Source: Chitinophaga pinensis (GTDB taxonomy: Bacteria; Bacteroidota; Bacteroidia; AKYH767-A; OLB10). Taken from it: a DNA stretch of 5,972 nt. Shown here in pieces: positions 5,883 to 5,972 of the stretch. The notes under the pieces are model-generated. The model saw nothing but the letters and a program-made list of their open reading frames with translations, did not search any database and was not told where the DNA came from. The position numbers and the translations under genes were made by a program. Within the stretch, counting starts at the first letter, position 1; every line of letters starts with the position of its first letter. The stretch is from NCBI GenBank assembly GCA_945872015.1, contig CAMBYJ010000121.1, positions 1 to 5,972 of the forward strand, given 5' to 3'.

Positions 5883-5951
5883 TAAAATTGCGTTAAGCAA
5901 ATTTAGAAGTTCCGAGCTTGTGAGGAAATCACTGAATTTGTAGCAATTTTA
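5883..5951. repeat. Long imperfect hairpin, possible dispersed palindromic repeat
   Basis: TAAAATTGC (5883-5891) is matched exactly by GCAATTTTA (5943-5951). Further in, CAAATTTAGAAGTTCC (5898-5913) pairs imperfectly with the segment from GGAAATCACT (5924) to 5939, around a loop GAGCTTGTGA (5914-5923). There is an unpaired bulge of a few bases on the left arm. No T tract marks it as a terminator. A non-autonomous mobile element or a dispersed intergenic repeat is possible. Confidence 0.5.
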
Positions 5952-5972
5952 TCTAGGAAAAAATTTGCATAG

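Larger units (their letters stand above)
5742..5972. other. Right-hand region without an intact gene
   Basis: Apart from the short 3' remnant next to the terminator and the long hairpin at 5883-5951, no gene with a credible start and length is visible on either strand. The longest plus-strand open stretch (5848-5943, 31 codons) lacks an ATG and overlaps the hairpin. The sequence could be the edge of an inserted element extending to the right, but no terminal repeat or transposase frame can be shown. Confidence 0.5.

Noticed and set aside
5848..5943. Plus-strand open stretch of 31 codons reading ISASVYSVFDEGKIALSKF and on
   Set aside because: It has no ATG start and no recognisable family, and it coincides with the long hairpin, whose pairing explains the sequence better. 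It could be the tail of a transposase, but nothing supports that.

Overview
The window looks like chromosomal DNA of a Bacteroidota bacterium. The DNA is AT-rich and SD-like ribosome sites are absent before the genes. The tetR-type gene is preceded by a TAnnTTTG-type -7 box, which is the promoter style of this phylum. A possible scrap of a type IX secretion C-terminal signal and AAATTA-rich intergenic repeats fit the same picture. The species cannot be named from this sequence.

Layout, left to right. Positions 1-85 are the 3' end of tmRNA (ssrA), plus strand, with the CCA tail not encoded. Positions 86-523 carry no gene but are unusually rich in hairpins. They hold an inverted copy of the tmRNA 3' end, a long terminator-like hairpin containing a perfect 24-bp palindrome, two copies of a larger structured repeat that shares a core with that palindrome, and an AAATTA-type short repeat running into the first stop codon. 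Positions 524-5592 are a compact minus-strand operon, read right to left: TetR-family regulator, ABC exporter (membrane domain plus ATP-binding domain), HlyD-type periplasmic adaptor, TolC-type outer-membrane channel. Adjacent genes overlap by 1, 8 and 4 bp. Positions 5593-5650 hold the operon promoter with a near-perfect 21-bp inverted repeat inside it, a strong candidate operator. Positions 5710-5741 are a strong bidirectional terminator. To its right is a 3' gene scrap (5761-5808), then a non-coding stretch with a long imperfect hairpin (5883-5951).

How the genes fit together. The four proteins make a self-contained tripartite export unit across both membranes: the ABC protein in the inner membrane, the HlyD adaptor bridging the periplasm through a long coiled-coil hairpin with a recognisable RLS tip motif, and the TolC channel in the outer membrane. 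The TetR regulator is the first gene and probably represses the whole operon, itself included, until a ligand is bound. The substrate is unknown, and no toxin, peptide or processing peptidase is encoded in the window.

The most unusual points are these. The ATP-binding domain keeps Walker A but has lost the consensus at the Q-loop, LSGGQ signature, Walker B/catalytic glutamate and H-loop. The intergenic repeats share a core but have different, still self-complementary outer arms. An inverted copy of the tmRNA 3' end lies just downstream of the gene.
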